The notes below the pieces were generated by a model. It was not told the DNA's origin and did not search any database. It worked only from the letters and a program-made list of their open reading frames with translations. 64,000 nt of DNA, from positions 1,488,001 through 1,552,000 of the forward strand of contig NZ_CP027190.1 of NCBI RefSeq assembly GCF_002970915.1, given 5' to 3'. Below are positions 18,282 through 26,044 of the stretch, in pieces. Position 1 is the first letter of the stretch; each line of letters begins with the position of its first letter. This DNA is from Lactobacillus sp. CBA3605. Lineage in GTDB: Bacteria; Bacillota; Bacilli; Lactobacillales; Lactobacillaceae. A program made the position numbers and the translations under genes.

Positions 18282-19067
18282 ATGCGAATACTTTATTTAG
18301 ATGCTTTTTCCGGAATTAGCGGGGATATGTTTTTAGGGGCACTCTTGGATTTAGGCTTGGATTTTGAAGCCTTAAAAACGGAACTCGCCAAGTTACCCGT
18401 GACTGGCTATACCTTAACCCATGTCCGACAAGCTAAAAGTAGTATTTATGGGACTAGCTTTGATGTGCAAGTCGCTGGTGGCAAGGATCATGGGTTCGTG
18501 GAACATCATCATCCTGATGCTGGTCACCATCACCATGGTGCGGCCCGTCATTTAAGCGATATTTTAACGCTAATTGATAATAGTGCCTTGTCGACCACGG
18601 TTAAGGAACGGGCGCAGGCCATTTTCACTGAAATTGCGCAAGCTGAAGCTACCGTCCATCAAATGCCACTTGCCGAGGTTCATTTTCATGAAGTCGGGGC
18701 ATTAGACTCGATTGTGGATATCGTCGGCTGTTGTGTGGCATTGGAATTGATGCAAATTGACCAGATAATCGCGTCACCATTAAGTGATGGTAGCGGGTTT
18801 ATCCAGGTGGCGCATGGGCAGATGCCCGTACCAGTGCCTGCTGTGATGCAGATGCGTGTCGGTACCCAGATTCCAATTCACCAACGGTTAGATGTGCAAA
18901 CAGAATTGATTACGCCAACCGGGATGGGCTTGGTTAAAACTTTAGTGCATGAGTTTGGGCCATTACCTGCAGATCAGACGCCACTCAAGGTTGGCTATGG
19001 TTTTGGGCAACGTGATACCGGTGGCTTCAATGCGTTACGCGCGGTTTTATTCGAAAAAAAAAACTAA
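18282..19067 (+). CDS. larC1: Nickel insertase LarC, N-terminal part (LarC1)
   Basis: 261 aa ending FEKKN then TAA. LarC is the CTP-dependent cyclometallase that inserts nickel into the pincer ligand. The N terminus MRILYLDAFSGISGDMFLGALLDLG-type sequence is diagnostic of the family, and a His-rich segment (HHHPDAGHHHHG, residues ~76-87) fits metal handling. Good Shine-Dalgarno AGAGAGGG. The reading frame ends just after an A10 run (19054-19063); a -1 shift there continues into the C-terminal part. In L. plantarum the active protein is made by programmed frameshifting, and the same arrangement is seen here. Confidence 0.95.
   Translation: MRILYLDAFSGISGDMFLGALLDLGLDFEALKTELAKLPVTGYTLTHVRQAKSSIYGTSFDVQVAGGKDHGFVEHHHPDAGHHHHGAARHLSDILTLIDNSALSTTVKERAQAIFTEIAQAEATVHQMPLAEVHFHEVGALDSIVDIVGCCVALELMQIDQIIASPLSDGSGFIQVAHGQMPVPVPAVMQMRVGTQIPIHQRLDVQTELITPTGMGLVKTLVHEFGPLPADQTPLKVGYGFGQRDTGGFNALRAVLFEKKN
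19054..19063 (+). other. Programmed frameshift site joining larC1 and larC2
   Basis: Ten consecutive A in the larC1 frame (GAA AAA AAA AAC TAA). Moving back one base gives AAA AAA AAA CTA AGT, which continues without a stop into larC2. The run could support ribosomal -1 slippage or RNA polymerase slippage adding one A. A small ATCAA/TTGAT hairpin follows at about 19071-19084. Confidence 0.85.
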
Positions 19068-19537
19068 GTCATCAATTGGTTGATCAGACGGCGGATGCGG
19101 TGGTCTTAATTGAGGCAAATTTGGATGATCAAACGGGAGAGAGCCTAGGATATGCGATGGCGGAACTCTTGGCAGCTGGCGCTTATGACGTCTACTTTAC
19201 CCCCATTCAAATGAAGAAAAATCGACCTGCCACTAAGTTGTCGGTATTAGGTCAGCCGCAAGATCGTGAAAAACTAACTAAAATTATTTTAACGGCCACT
19301 AGCACAATGGGCGTACGTTATCAGACTTGGCAACGGACCATTATGCGGCGGCGGTTTACGAGCGTTGAAACGCCATATGGACTCGTGCAAATCAAAATTG
19401 CGACATATGACGACCTTGAAAAACGGACGCCAGAATATGCGGACTGTGCTCATTTGGCGCAGCGTTACCATATTCCGTTTATGACCGTTTACCAAGCTGC
19501 CTTAGTGGCCGCAACTGACTTGAAGCAGGAGGAATGA
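19064..19537 (+). CDS. larC2: Nickel insertase LarC, C-terminal part (LarC2), reached by -1 frameshift
   Basis: About 157 residues in the -1 frame relative to larC1. The nearest start-like codon is TTG at 19076, but no Shine-Dalgarno precedes it, so independent translation is unlikely. Sequence features are EANLDDQTGESLGYAMAELL and KKNRPATKLSVL, typical of the LarC C-terminal domain that holds the nucleotide and metal sites. It ends in TGA overlapping the larD leader. Full-length LarC would span 18282-19537, as in other bacteria where it is a single gene. Confidence 0.9.
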   Translation, partial: LSHQLVDQTADAVVLIEANLDDQTGESLGYAMAELLAAGAYDVYFTPIQMKKNRPATKLSVLGQPQDREKLTKIILTATSTMGVRYQTWQRTIMRRRFTSVETPYGLVQIKIATYDDLEKRTPEYADCAHLAQRYHIPFMTVYQAALVAATDLKQEE

Positions 19538-19540
19538 GTT

Positions 19541-20254
19541 TTGTTACATCAATTAATTGCCGAATTTATGGGCACCGCCTTAATGATTATTTTTGGGGTC
19601 GGCGTGCACTGTAGTACGGTGCTAAAAGGGACCAAATATCGTGGTTCTGGTCATATTTTTGCAATCACCACGTGGGGATTTGGGATTACGATTGCCTTAT
19701 TTATTTTTGGTAATGTTTGTATTAATCCGGCCATGGTATTGGCCCAATGTTTGTTAGGCAACTTGGCTTGGAGTCGGTTCGTTCCTTATTCCATCGCCGA
19801 AGTTTTAGGTGGGGTCGTCGGCTCTGTCATTGTATGGATTATGTATGCGGATCATTTTAAAGCGTCGGCTGATGAGATTTCACCGATTACGATTCGAAAT
19901 TTATTTTGTACGTCCCCAGCTGTGCGGAACTTACCACGGAACTTTTTCGTCGAATTATTTGATACGTTTATTTTTATTTCAGGAATTTTAGCTATTTCGA
20001 CGGTAAAGACGCCCGGAATTGTGCCAATCGGTGTCGGTTTACTAGTCTGGGCCATCGGGATGGGACTTGGGGGTCCTACCGGTTTCGCCATGAACTTAGC
20101 ACGTGATATGGGGCCTAGAATTGCGCATGCCATCTTGCCTATTGCCAATAAAGCGGATAGCGATTGGCAATACGGTATCATGGTTCCAGGGATTGCACCA
20201 TTTGTCGGGGCGGCCTTGGCGGCTTGGTTTATGCATGGATTTTTTGGTATTTAA
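19541..20254 (+). CDS. larD: Aquaglyceroporin-like lactic acid channel LarD
   Basis: 237 aa, TTG start with AGGAGG upstream, 3 bp after larC. MIP/aquaporin family with six membrane segments. The two half-helix motifs are CINPAMV (canonical NPA, residues ~66-72) and GFAMNLARDMGPR (NPA changed to NLA, with the conserved ARD Arg). In L. plantarum the protein (also called GlpF1) lets D- and L-lactic acid cross the membrane, giving LarA access to external lactate. Operon position supports the assignment. Confidence 0.95.
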   Translation: MLHQLIAEFMGTALMIIFGVGVHCSTVLKGTKYRGSGHIFAITTWGFGITIALFIFGNVCINPAMVLAQCLLGNLAWSRFVPYSIAEVLGGVVGSVIVWIMYADHFKASADEISPITIRNLFCTSPAVRNLPRNFFVELFDTFIFISGILAISTVKTPGIVPIGVGLLVWAIGMGLGGPTGFAMNLARDMGPRIAHAILPIANKADSDWQYGIMVPGIAPFVGAALAAWFMHGFFGI

Positions 20255-20283
20255 TTTAAACTAAATAGAAGAGGGTCATTAGA

Positions 20284-21123
20284 ATGACAACTTTAGCAAC
20301 TAAGAAAGCAACTTTAAGCAACTTATTAAAAGATTTAAAACGTGTTACCGTCGCATTTTCAGGCGGAATTGACAGTACCTTAGTTTTAAAAATGGCTTTA
20401 AACACATTAGGCGCTGAAAACGTCACTGCCGTTGTTGCTAATTCAGAATTATTTACGGATGAAGAATTTGAAAAAGCCGTTAGCTTGGCACAAGAATTAG
20501 GCGCTACAGTTCAAACGACCACGTTAGATTACTTAAGCGATACGCATATCGAACATAACACAGCAGACAGCTGGTATTATGCAAAGAAAATGTTCTACGA
20601 TCGTTTGACAGCTTTAGCTGCTGAAAATGGGAGTGCCACCGTTCTTGATGGCATGATCAAAAATGATGAACAAGATTATCGGCCTGGTTTGAAGGCACGG
20701 ACTGAAGCCGGAGCTCGGAGCTTGTTACAAGAAGCCGACTTTTATAAGGTAGATGTCCGGGCCTTGGCGCAAGAACTTGGCTTAACTAACTGGAATAAAG
20801 TGGCCTCATGTTCCGTTTCTTCACGCTTCCCTTATGGCACCACGTTGACGCATGCTAACGTTAAACAAGTGATGGCAGCGGAAAAGTATTTGCGTAGCTT
20901 AGGCTTCCCAACGGTACGGGTTCGTTATCATGATGATATTGCTCGGATTGAATTACCAGAAGCTCGGATTGGAGATTTCTTAGTCTTCAATGACCGTGTT
21001 AATCGCCAATTACAATCATTAGGTTTCCGATATGTTACCTTAGATTTAGGTGGCTTCCGGAGTGGTCATATGAATGACACGTTGACTAAGCAACAATTAG
21101 CTACGTTTGCAATCCAAAACTAA
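20284..21123 (+). CDS. larE: ATP-dependent sacrificial sulfur insertase LarE
   Basis: 279 aa of the PP-loop pyrophosphatase family. The ATP-binding PP-loop is SGGIDS at residues 26-31. Cys176 (VASCSVSSRF) is at the position shown in L. plantarum LarE to give up its sulfur and become dehydroalanine, so this is the single-turnover Cys type rather than the [4Fe-4S] type. Two LarE cycles convert the dicarboxylated mononucleotide into the dithio-dicarboxylate ligand. Good Shine-Dalgarno (GAGGGTC); last gene of the operon, followed by a strong terminator. Confidence 0.97.
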   Translation: MTTLATKKATLSNLLKDLKRVTVAFSGGIDSTLVLKMALNTLGAENVTAVVANSELFTDEEFEKAVSLAQELGATVQTTTLDYLSDTHIEHNTADSWYYAKKMFYDRLTALAAENGSATVLDGMIKNDEQDYRPGLKARTEAGARSLLQEADFYKVDVRALAQELGLTNWNKVASCSVSSRFPYGTTLTHANVKQVMAAEKYLRSLGFPTVRVRYHDDIARIELPEARIGDFLVFNDRVNRQLQSLGFRYVTLDLGGFRSGHMNDTLTKQQLATFAIQN

Positions 21124-21142
21124 GTCATTAATTCACTGGGAG

Positions 21143-21173
21143 GGCGTTTGGATGAAAATCCAAACGCCTTTTT
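21143..21173 (+). terminator. Terminator of larABCDE
   Basis: GGCGTTTGGAT (21143-21153), GAAA loop, ATCCAAACGCC (21158-21168), then TTTTT. Perfect 11-bp stem. Confidence 0.96.
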
Positions 21174-21363
21174 GCTGCTTCAAAATTGGCTGCGGTTAGT
21201 TGAGTTTATTTAATTAATAAACGATGCAATTATCACATAAAAAAATTAGCTGCTTGTTAGTAAACCTCAACGTAATTATATTGTTTTTACTTTAAAATTA
21301 TAATTAGATATTAATTTCCCTTAAAACGGAATAATTTTAAATGAGAAGCAGTGGGGCGAAATA

Positions 21364-22854
21364 ATGGCGGAAAATAGTAATAAAATAACGCTAACGGCGT
21401 TAGTTATGATGATCTTTACTACGGTTTTTGGCTTTGCCAATAGTACGGTGGCATTTTACTTGATGGGTTATGCGTCAATCTTATTCTACTTGTTAGCGGC
21501 GGTGCTATTCTTTATTCCGTTTGCCATGATGATGGCGGAATATGGTGCGGCGATTAAATCGGATAGTAGTGGGATGTATAAGTGGTTAGAAGTGAGTGTC
21601 AATGCGCGCTTTGCGTTTGTCGGCACCTTTATGTGGTTTGCTTCTTATATCATTTGGTTGGTTTCGACGTCAGCGAAAGTTTGGATTCCCTTTACCACAA
21701 TGTTTTTTGGGAGTGATCAAACGCAAAAATTCGCCTTTTTAGGCTTGAATGCAACCCAAGTGATTGGTCTATTATCATGTCTGTGGATGGTTATTGTGAC
21801 CCTGGTTTCCATTAAAGGGGTCAAAGGGATTGTCCGAATCACAAGTTTAGGTGGTTTAGCAGTGACCAGCTTGAACGCGATATTATTGGTCGTTTCAGGG
21901 GTCATTTTGGCGTTAAATCACGGTCATTTTGCCCAACCAATGACCCATCTGTTAGATTCGCCTAATCCTGGTTATCAGCAGCCAGTGGGATTGATGAGTT
22001 TTGCGGTGTTTGCTATTTTTGCGTACGGGGGCTTAGAAGTCCTTGGCGGGATGGTCGATAAGACGAAGAATCCAGAAAAAACTTTTCCACGTGGTATTAT
22101 TATTTCGGCCATCGTGATTACACTTGGCTATGCGTTGGGGATTTTATGCTGGGGAATTAGTACGAACTGGCAAGCTGTCTTAGCTAACCCAACGACGAAT
22201 ATGGGTAATATTAGTTACGTGATGATGCGTAATTTAGGGCTAGTTTTAGGGCAGTCATTAGGATTGAGCCAAGCGACAAGTAATTTAATCGGCTTGTGGT
22301 TTGCGCGCTATACGGGGTTAGGCATGTTCTTAGCTTATTCTGGAGCGTTCTTTACGTTAACTTATTCGCCACTGAAAACGCTGATTCTTGGGACACCAAA
22401 GTCTTTATGGCCTAAAAAGTTTACAAAATTAAACGAAAACAAGATGCCTAGTTATGCGATGATGGTCCAATGCGCAATTGTTATTGTGATTATCTTAGTG
22501 GCTTCCTTTGCGACTAGTGATGCCTCAGCTTTTTATAATGTCTTAACGCTGATGGCCAACGTTTCAATGACCTTGCCATACTTGTTTTTACTCTATGCTT
22601 TTCCAAAGTTCAAACAAAATCATGCGATTCAAAAACCATTTGAAGTTTATAAATCACCGCGGCTAACGGTATTAATTAGTTGGGTCGTATTCGTTGTTGT
22701 TTTAGGTGCCAATATTTTCACGTTGATTCAACCAATCCTAGCTACGGGGAACTTTAAAAATACGATTTGGATGTTAGTCGGACCAGTTTTGTTTGGCCTG
22801 ATTGGGATTATCTGGTATCAAGTGCACGTGCATCGTACCACCCGTCAAAATTAA
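21364..22854 (+). CDS. APC-family amino acid permease (YjeM-like)
   Basis: 496 aa, about twelve membrane segments throughout. The opening FTTVFGFANSTVAF and the motif FAIFAYGGLEVLGGMVDKTKNPEKTFPRG are characteristic of the APC superfamily, in the branch of YjeM and glutamate/GABA antiporters. Substrate not determinable from sequence. GTGGGGCG precedes the ATG. Single gene between the larE terminator and the PNPOx-like gene; the AT-rich 190-bp upstream region shows no clear riboswitch. Confidence 0.88.
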   Translation: MAENSNKITLTALVMMIFTTVFGFANSTVAFYLMGYASILFYLLAAVLFFIPFAMMMAEYGAAIKSDSSGMYKWLEVSVNARFAFVGTFMWFASYIIWLVSTSAKVWIPFTTMFFGSDQTQKFAFLGLNATQVIGLLSCLWMVIVTLVSIKGVKGIVRITSLGGLAVTSLNAILLVVSGVILALNHGHFAQPMTHLLDSPNPGYQQPVGLMSFAVFAIFAYGGLEVLGGMVDKTKNPEKTFPRGIIISAIVITLGYALGILCWGISTNWQAVLANPTTNMGNISYVMMRNLGLVLGQSLGLSQATSNLIGLWFARYTGLGMFLAYSGAFFTLTYSPLKTLILGTPKSLWPKKFTKLNENKMPSYAMMVQCAIVIVIILVASFATSDASAFYNVLTLMANVSMTLPYLFLLYAFPKFKQNHAIQKPFEVYKSPRLTVLISWVVFVVVLGANIFTLIQPILATGNFKNTIWMLVGPVLFGLIGIIWYQVHVHRTTRQN

Positions 22855-22930
22855 CCCAAACGTGCGTTCCCTTATGGGCAGAAAAGGGGTATAATAGAAG
22901 TTATCAATTAGTAGGAAAGGTGACTTTATC

Positions 22931-23365
22931 ATGGAAGTTTCTGCCTTACAACAAGTCATTAAAACGAGTAACAAGATTGCGTTAAGTACGGCGTTAGATC
23001 ATCAGGCTGATGTTAAAATCGTTAATTTTATTTGGTTGGCTGAACAACCAGATCGCTTATATTTTTCATCGGTCAAAGATAGTCCAGCACTAGCTATTTA
23101 TGCGCAAAATCCTGACTTGGCGTTCATCTCGGTACCCAAGGATGGGACGCCGGGTAATCCCTATATGCGGGCGCAACATGTGCAGTTGCGGCCTTCTACA
23201 AAGACAATGACCGATTTGTTGCCTAGTTACCTTGCAACGGTGCCGAATTATCAAAAAGTTTGGGATTTAATCGGGTCTAAGTTAGTTGTCTTTGAACTCG
23301 TGCTCAAAGATGTCTATGTTGATCCGGGACTTGGACAACCCAAAGGGACGTTACATTTCAAGTAA
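22931..23365 (+). CDS. Pyridoxamine 5'-phosphate oxidase-like (FMN-binding split barrel) protein
   Basis: 144 aa with the split-barrel pattern: KIALSTALDHQADVKIVNFIWLAEQPDRLYFSS at the N terminus, then ALAIYAQNPDLAFISVP. Such proteins bind FMN, F420 or haem; the exact activity is unknown. Good Shine-Dalgarno (AGGAAAGGTG). A TATAAT box at 22890-22895 suggests its own promoter, with a weak -35. Two terminators follow. Confidence 0.8.
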   Translation: MEVSALQQVIKTSNKIALSTALDHQADVKIVNFIWLAEQPDRLYFSSVKDSPALAIYAQNPDLAFISVPKDGTPGNPYMRAQHVQLRPSTKTMTDLLPSYLATVPNYQKVWDLIGSKLVVFELVLKDVYVDPGLGQPKGTLHFK

Positions 23366-23400
23366 TGCTTTAAACGAATTGGCTGATAAATAAAATCATG

Positions 23401-23442
23401 ATGCGCTGAATGACCGATTGAGTCGGGTTCAGCGCATTTTTT
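23401..23442 (+). terminator. Terminator after the PNPOx-like gene
   Basis: ATGCGCTGAA (23401-23410) pairs with TTCAGCGCAT (23428-23437), followed by TTTTT. Confidence 0.88.
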
Positions 23443-23467
23443 GTGTCCTTAGTTGCTAGTTTAATAA

Positions 23468-23518
23468 CTAAAAAGCAGTATGGTTCCCCTCGCTGGCGGA
23501 AACCATACTGCTTTTTAG
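23468..23518. terminator. Bidirectional terminator between convergent genes
   Basis: An 18-base left arm starting at 23468 (CTAAAAAGCAGTATGG...) pairs with the right arm ending in CTGCTTTTTAG at 23518. It separates the plus-strand PNPOx-like gene from the minus-strand old-yellow-enzyme gene. Confidence 0.85.
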
Positions 23519-23579
23519 CTAAATATATTTGGAACGTAGGAGCTACCTGCTGGTAGTTGTAATCCTGATTTTCCTCGCA

Positions 23580-24719
23580 CTACTGTACGATATCAAACCA
23601 ATCACCCGAATTTTGCAATAATTGCCACAACTTATCAGGTAATTTCATATTGGCTAATTGAGAGATGTGTAATTGTTTTTCAATGTCGGCGGTTTCGCCG
23701 GTTTTAACTTTCTCAGCCCAATCAGGGTTGATGATTAGCCCATGCGCAATCGCAGCAAGATCTAAACCTTCAGCCAAGGCTTGCTCTGCCTGTGCTGGTG
23801 TATTTAATGAGCCGGCAGAAATCAATGGCACCCGGTGGTCGATGTGTTGAGCTAATGTTTCAAGATAAGTCGGATCGTCATTGGAACTGCCAATTGGTTT
23901 AGAGGTTAACACATTGTTCAATGTGACGTGAACATAATCGATATCTCGGTTAATCAACTCATCAATTAAGGCCAACGAATCATGTAACCGTAAGCCACCA
24001 TCGAGATGTTCTTCAAGCGTAATACGATACCCTAAGATAAAGGGGTGTTTTGCATAGCGTGCAATGACTGATTTTATTTCGTCAACGACGGCTAATGCAA
24101 AACGCATTCGATTGGCAAGTGAACCGCCCCATTGATCTTGTCGTTTGTTATAGTATGGCGAGAGAAAGTTTTGGAACAAGAAACCAAACGCACCATGTAA
24201 TTCAACGCCATCAAATCCAGCAGCAATTGCTCTTCTAGTCGTTTCACCAAATGATTTGATGATTGCCAAAATTTCTTTTTCAGTTAAAGCTCGTGGACTC
24301 AGAGCTTTGACAAAGGTACTTTCTTTGGTTGTGATCGTACTTGAACTTACGACATCTTTAGGATCTACTAAATCGGTGTTAGCTTTATTACCCGCATGCA
24401 ACAGTTGTAAAATTGCTTTGGCACCACCACCTTTAGCAACAGTTGCGAGCCGTGTCAGACTTGGTAAAAACTTGTCATCATAGCCAGCAAATTCATCACT
24501 GAAGCCAATTGCATTTGCGGCGACTGGTGTTGATCCTGTGATGACTAGTCCTAAGCCGTTAACCCGACGACGATAATAAGCGATTTCTTGATCAGCAACT
24601 GTGCCATCGTCATTTCCAGACCACGTTGTCATCGGTGCCATGACCATTCGGTTGTTAAGTGTCAGTCCATTCTTAAAGGTAAATGGTGTCATAGTCTTTT
24701 CATATCTATTGGTTGTCAT
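23580..24719 (-). CDS. Old yellow enzyme family NADH:flavin oxidoreductase
   Basis: 379-aa TIM-barrel flavoenzyme. FMN-site signatures are visible: VMAPMTTW near residue 26, LQLLHAGNKA with the substrate-binding His, GVELHGAFGFLFQNFLSP and NKRQDQWGGSLANRMRF. Family role: NAD(P)H-dependent reduction of activated C=C bonds of enones or similar electrophiles. It starts 28 bp downstream of a MerR regulator on the same strand, so the two form an operon probably induced by an electrophilic or redox stress signal (inference). Confidence 0.9.
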   Translation of the reverse strand: MTTNRYEKTMTPFTFKNGLTLNNRMVMAPMTTWSGNDDGTVADQEIAYYRRRVNGLGLVITGSTPVAANAIGFSDEFAGYDDKFLPSLTRLATVAKGGGAKAILQLLHAGNKANTDLVDPKDVVSSSTITTKESTFVKALSPRALTEKEILAIIKSFGETTRRAIAAGFDGVELHGAFGFLFQNFLSPYYNKRQDQWGGSLANRMRFALAVVDEIKSVIARYAKHPFILGYRITLEEHLDGGLRLHDSLALIDELINRDIDYVHVTLNNVLTSKPIGSSNDDPTYLETLAQHIDHRVPLISAGSLNTPAQAEQALAEGLDLAAIAHGLIINPDWAEKVKTGETADIEKQLHISQLANMKLPDKLWQLLQNSGDWFDIVQ

Positions 24720-24747
24720 TTATAGCACTTCTTTCATAGTTGAATGG

Positions 24748-25176
24748 TTAATGTTCAGCCGTCTTAAATTTAGACATCTTCCAAAGTTCTTCAACATGAT
24801 CATCATCCATTTCGCCAGTTTTGAACTTGGCAGTGTGATCCTCGAACGTATCGATCTTGTATTGAAGTAGCGCCTGAGTTCGTTTCATCTCAGTCAATTT
24901 TTGATTAAGGTCTTCCAGTTGTTCTTGTAAAATTGCTTTTTGAGCTGGTTCATTTTCGCCCCGTTGATTTAATCTGGCAAATTCAATCAATGCTTCCATC
25001 GATAAGCCAGCATCTTTTAAGCACTTGACCAAAAACAGCCAGTTCAAATCGTTTGGACGATAGTCGCGATAGCCATTCTTGTCACGTCTTATCGGCGGAA
25101 TTACACCGATATTTTCGTAGTAACGCAGGGTATCAGTTGAGAAACCAATTAAGTTTGAAACTTCTTTTCTATTCAT
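24748..25176 (-). CDS. MerR-family regulator of the flavin oxidoreductase operon
   Basis: 142 aa. The N-terminal winged helix is typical (VSNLIGFSTDTLRYYENIGVIPPIRRDKNGYRDY), followed by a long dimerisation helix (residues ~75-115). The only Cys is in the DNA-binding domain (VKCLKDAG), so metal sensing through a C-terminal Cys cluster is unlikely; it fits the NmlR/AdhR-like or drug-sensing branch better. GGTGAG precedes the ATG. The promoter upstream has the 19-bp spacer typical of MerR-controlled promoters, so autoregulation with the OYE gene is likely. Confidence 0.88.
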   Translation of the reverse strand: MNRKEVSNLIGFSTDTLRYYENIGVIPPIRRDKNGYRDYRPNDLNWLFLVKCLKDAGLSMEALIEFARLNQRGENEPAQKAILQEQLEDLNQKLTEMKRTQALLQYKIDTFEDHTAKFKTGEMDDDHVEELWKMSKFKTAEH

Positions 25177-25208
25177 CGAAACTCACCGGCTTTCCTAATT
25201 TATGTATT

Positions 25209-25239
25209 TATTGTAAACCCTGTACCTAACTCCCTAGCA
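25209..25239 (-). promoter_or_regulatory. MerR-type promoter with 19-bp spacer
   Basis: On the minus strand TTGCTA and TACAAT are separated by exactly 19 bp (GGGAGTTAGG...GGGTT). The elongated spacer and position just upstream of the MerR gene suggest activation by DNA untwisting. Confidence 0.65.
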
Positions 25240-25343
25240 AGGAGAAATTTTAAACTTTTTTGTGTAACTCAACCGGAAAGTCAATAACCGAAGTGTTCTT
25301 GGGGTAAATCAATGTCCTTAATTTAATGATTTGGCGATTAAAA

Positions 25344-25373
25344 AAGAGCTTGGGTTTTTAATCCCAAACTCTT
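25344..25373 (-). terminator. Terminator of 77-aa protein copy 2
   Basis: AAGAGTTTGGG and CCCAAGCTCTT arms on the minus strand with a T-rich tail (TTTTTTAAT), just after the stop of the copy 2 gene. Confidence 0.85.
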
Positions 25374-25381
25374 GGTCGTGA

Positions 25382-25615
25382 TTAGAGACGACTGTTATAA
25401 ATTAAGAAACTAATATAGCATTGATCACCATCGGGTAAATCATAACCAGTGTTGAGGTTACTACCGTCATTTTCATGTAAAACGACGAATTCACCAGAAC
25501 CGTAATCTTGATCATTTAAATATTGAACGAGTAGTTCGTCGCATTCAGCCAAAGTTTTACCCGTAACCACGCGTCGATTCCACCCACGATGAACGGCACC
25601 ATTTGGGTTAATCAA
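25382..25615 (-). CDS. Conserved 77-aa protein of unknown function, copy 2
   Basis: 83% identical (64/77) to the protein at 12572-12805, sharing MINPNG, HRGWNRR, NDQDYG and CYISFLIYNSRL. The reading frame can be read from TTG at 25624, but AAGGAG abuts that codon; the next TTG at 25615 has a 9-nt spacing and gives the same 77-aa length as copy 1. It is monocistronic with its own terminator and has a 52-bp dyad upstream. Function unknown; the C-terminal conservation suggests a compact folded domain. Confidence 0.82.
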   Translation of the reverse strand: MINPNGAVHRGWNRRVVTGKTLAECDELLVQYLNDQDYGSGEFVVLHENDGSNLNTGYDLPDGDQCYISFLIYNSRL

Positions 25616-25644
25616 ATTCTCCAACTCCTTATTATTATAAAGTC

Positions 25645-25696
25645 ATCAATCGCACAATTTACCGCGAAAATTTTCGTGGGATTGTGTCACTTTGAT
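25645..25696. promoter_or_regulatory. Long dyad upstream of 77-aa protein copy 2
   Basis: Nested pairs ATCAA/TTGAT, CACAAT/ATTGTG, CC/GG and the core palindrome CGAAAATTTTCG (about 25664-25675) form a near-continuous dyad 30-80 bp upstream of the gene. It could be an operator or a 5'-leader hairpin. Copy 1 has no equivalent. Confidence 0.5.
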
Positions 25697-25804
25697 GGAC
25701 AGTGTTGAATCCGCTTGATAACTAAGATTATTGTCAGATTAATGCACTATTACCAATAACCAGAGCCTTAGTTAATCATAGCAAAGTTTAGCTCAGTTAA
25801 CCAG

Positions 25805-25833
25805 TTGACGGTAACGCTTACAACCGGTACACT
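25805..25833 (+). promoter_or_regulatory. thiM operon promoter
   Basis: TTGACG (25805-25810) and TACACT (25828-25833) with a 17-bp spacer, just upstream of the TPP riboswitch. The spacer holds TGTAAGCGTTACC on the minus strand, close to a cre box. Confidence 0.6.
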
Positions 25834-25843
25834 GAAAATATAT

Positions 25844-25932
25844 ACACTAGGGGTGTCCATAACTGGGCTGAGACAGTGCCGATGCGCTGATCCCTTTGAA
25901 CCTGTAAGTTCAAACTTGCGTAGGGAAAGTGT
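25844..25932 (+). promoter_or_regulatory. TPP (THI-box) riboswitch
   Basis: P1 arms ACACT (25844-25848) and AGTGT (25928-25932). Conserved elements in order: GGGGTG, CTGAGA (25868-25873), CCCTTTGAACCTG (25892-25904) and GCGTAGGGAA. This is the canonical thiamine pyrophosphate aptamer upstream of thiM; binding of TPP is expected to favour termination downstream. Confidence 0.96.
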
Positions 25933-25962
25933 CACAGCTAATGAGTTAATGAGTTACTAACT

Positions 25963-26003
25963 AGCGGTCCCGGGTTCAATGAAAGTTGAAGCGGCCGTTT
26001 TTT
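25963..26003 (+). terminator. Riboswitch expression-platform terminator
   Basis: TTCAA/TTGAA (25975-25990) with outer CGG/CCG pairing and six T (25998-26003), about 30 nt after the aptamer and upstream of the thiM Shine-Dalgarno. Confidence 0.65.
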
Positions 26004-26044
26004 GTGTTGCAGTCAGTTAACTATCAATGTGAGGGGGAAATGAA

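Noticed and set aside
19076..19537. larC2 as an independently translated gene from TTG 19076
   Set aside because: There is no Shine-Dalgarno before the TTG, and the A10 run offers a direct -1 fusion known from L. plantarum larC.
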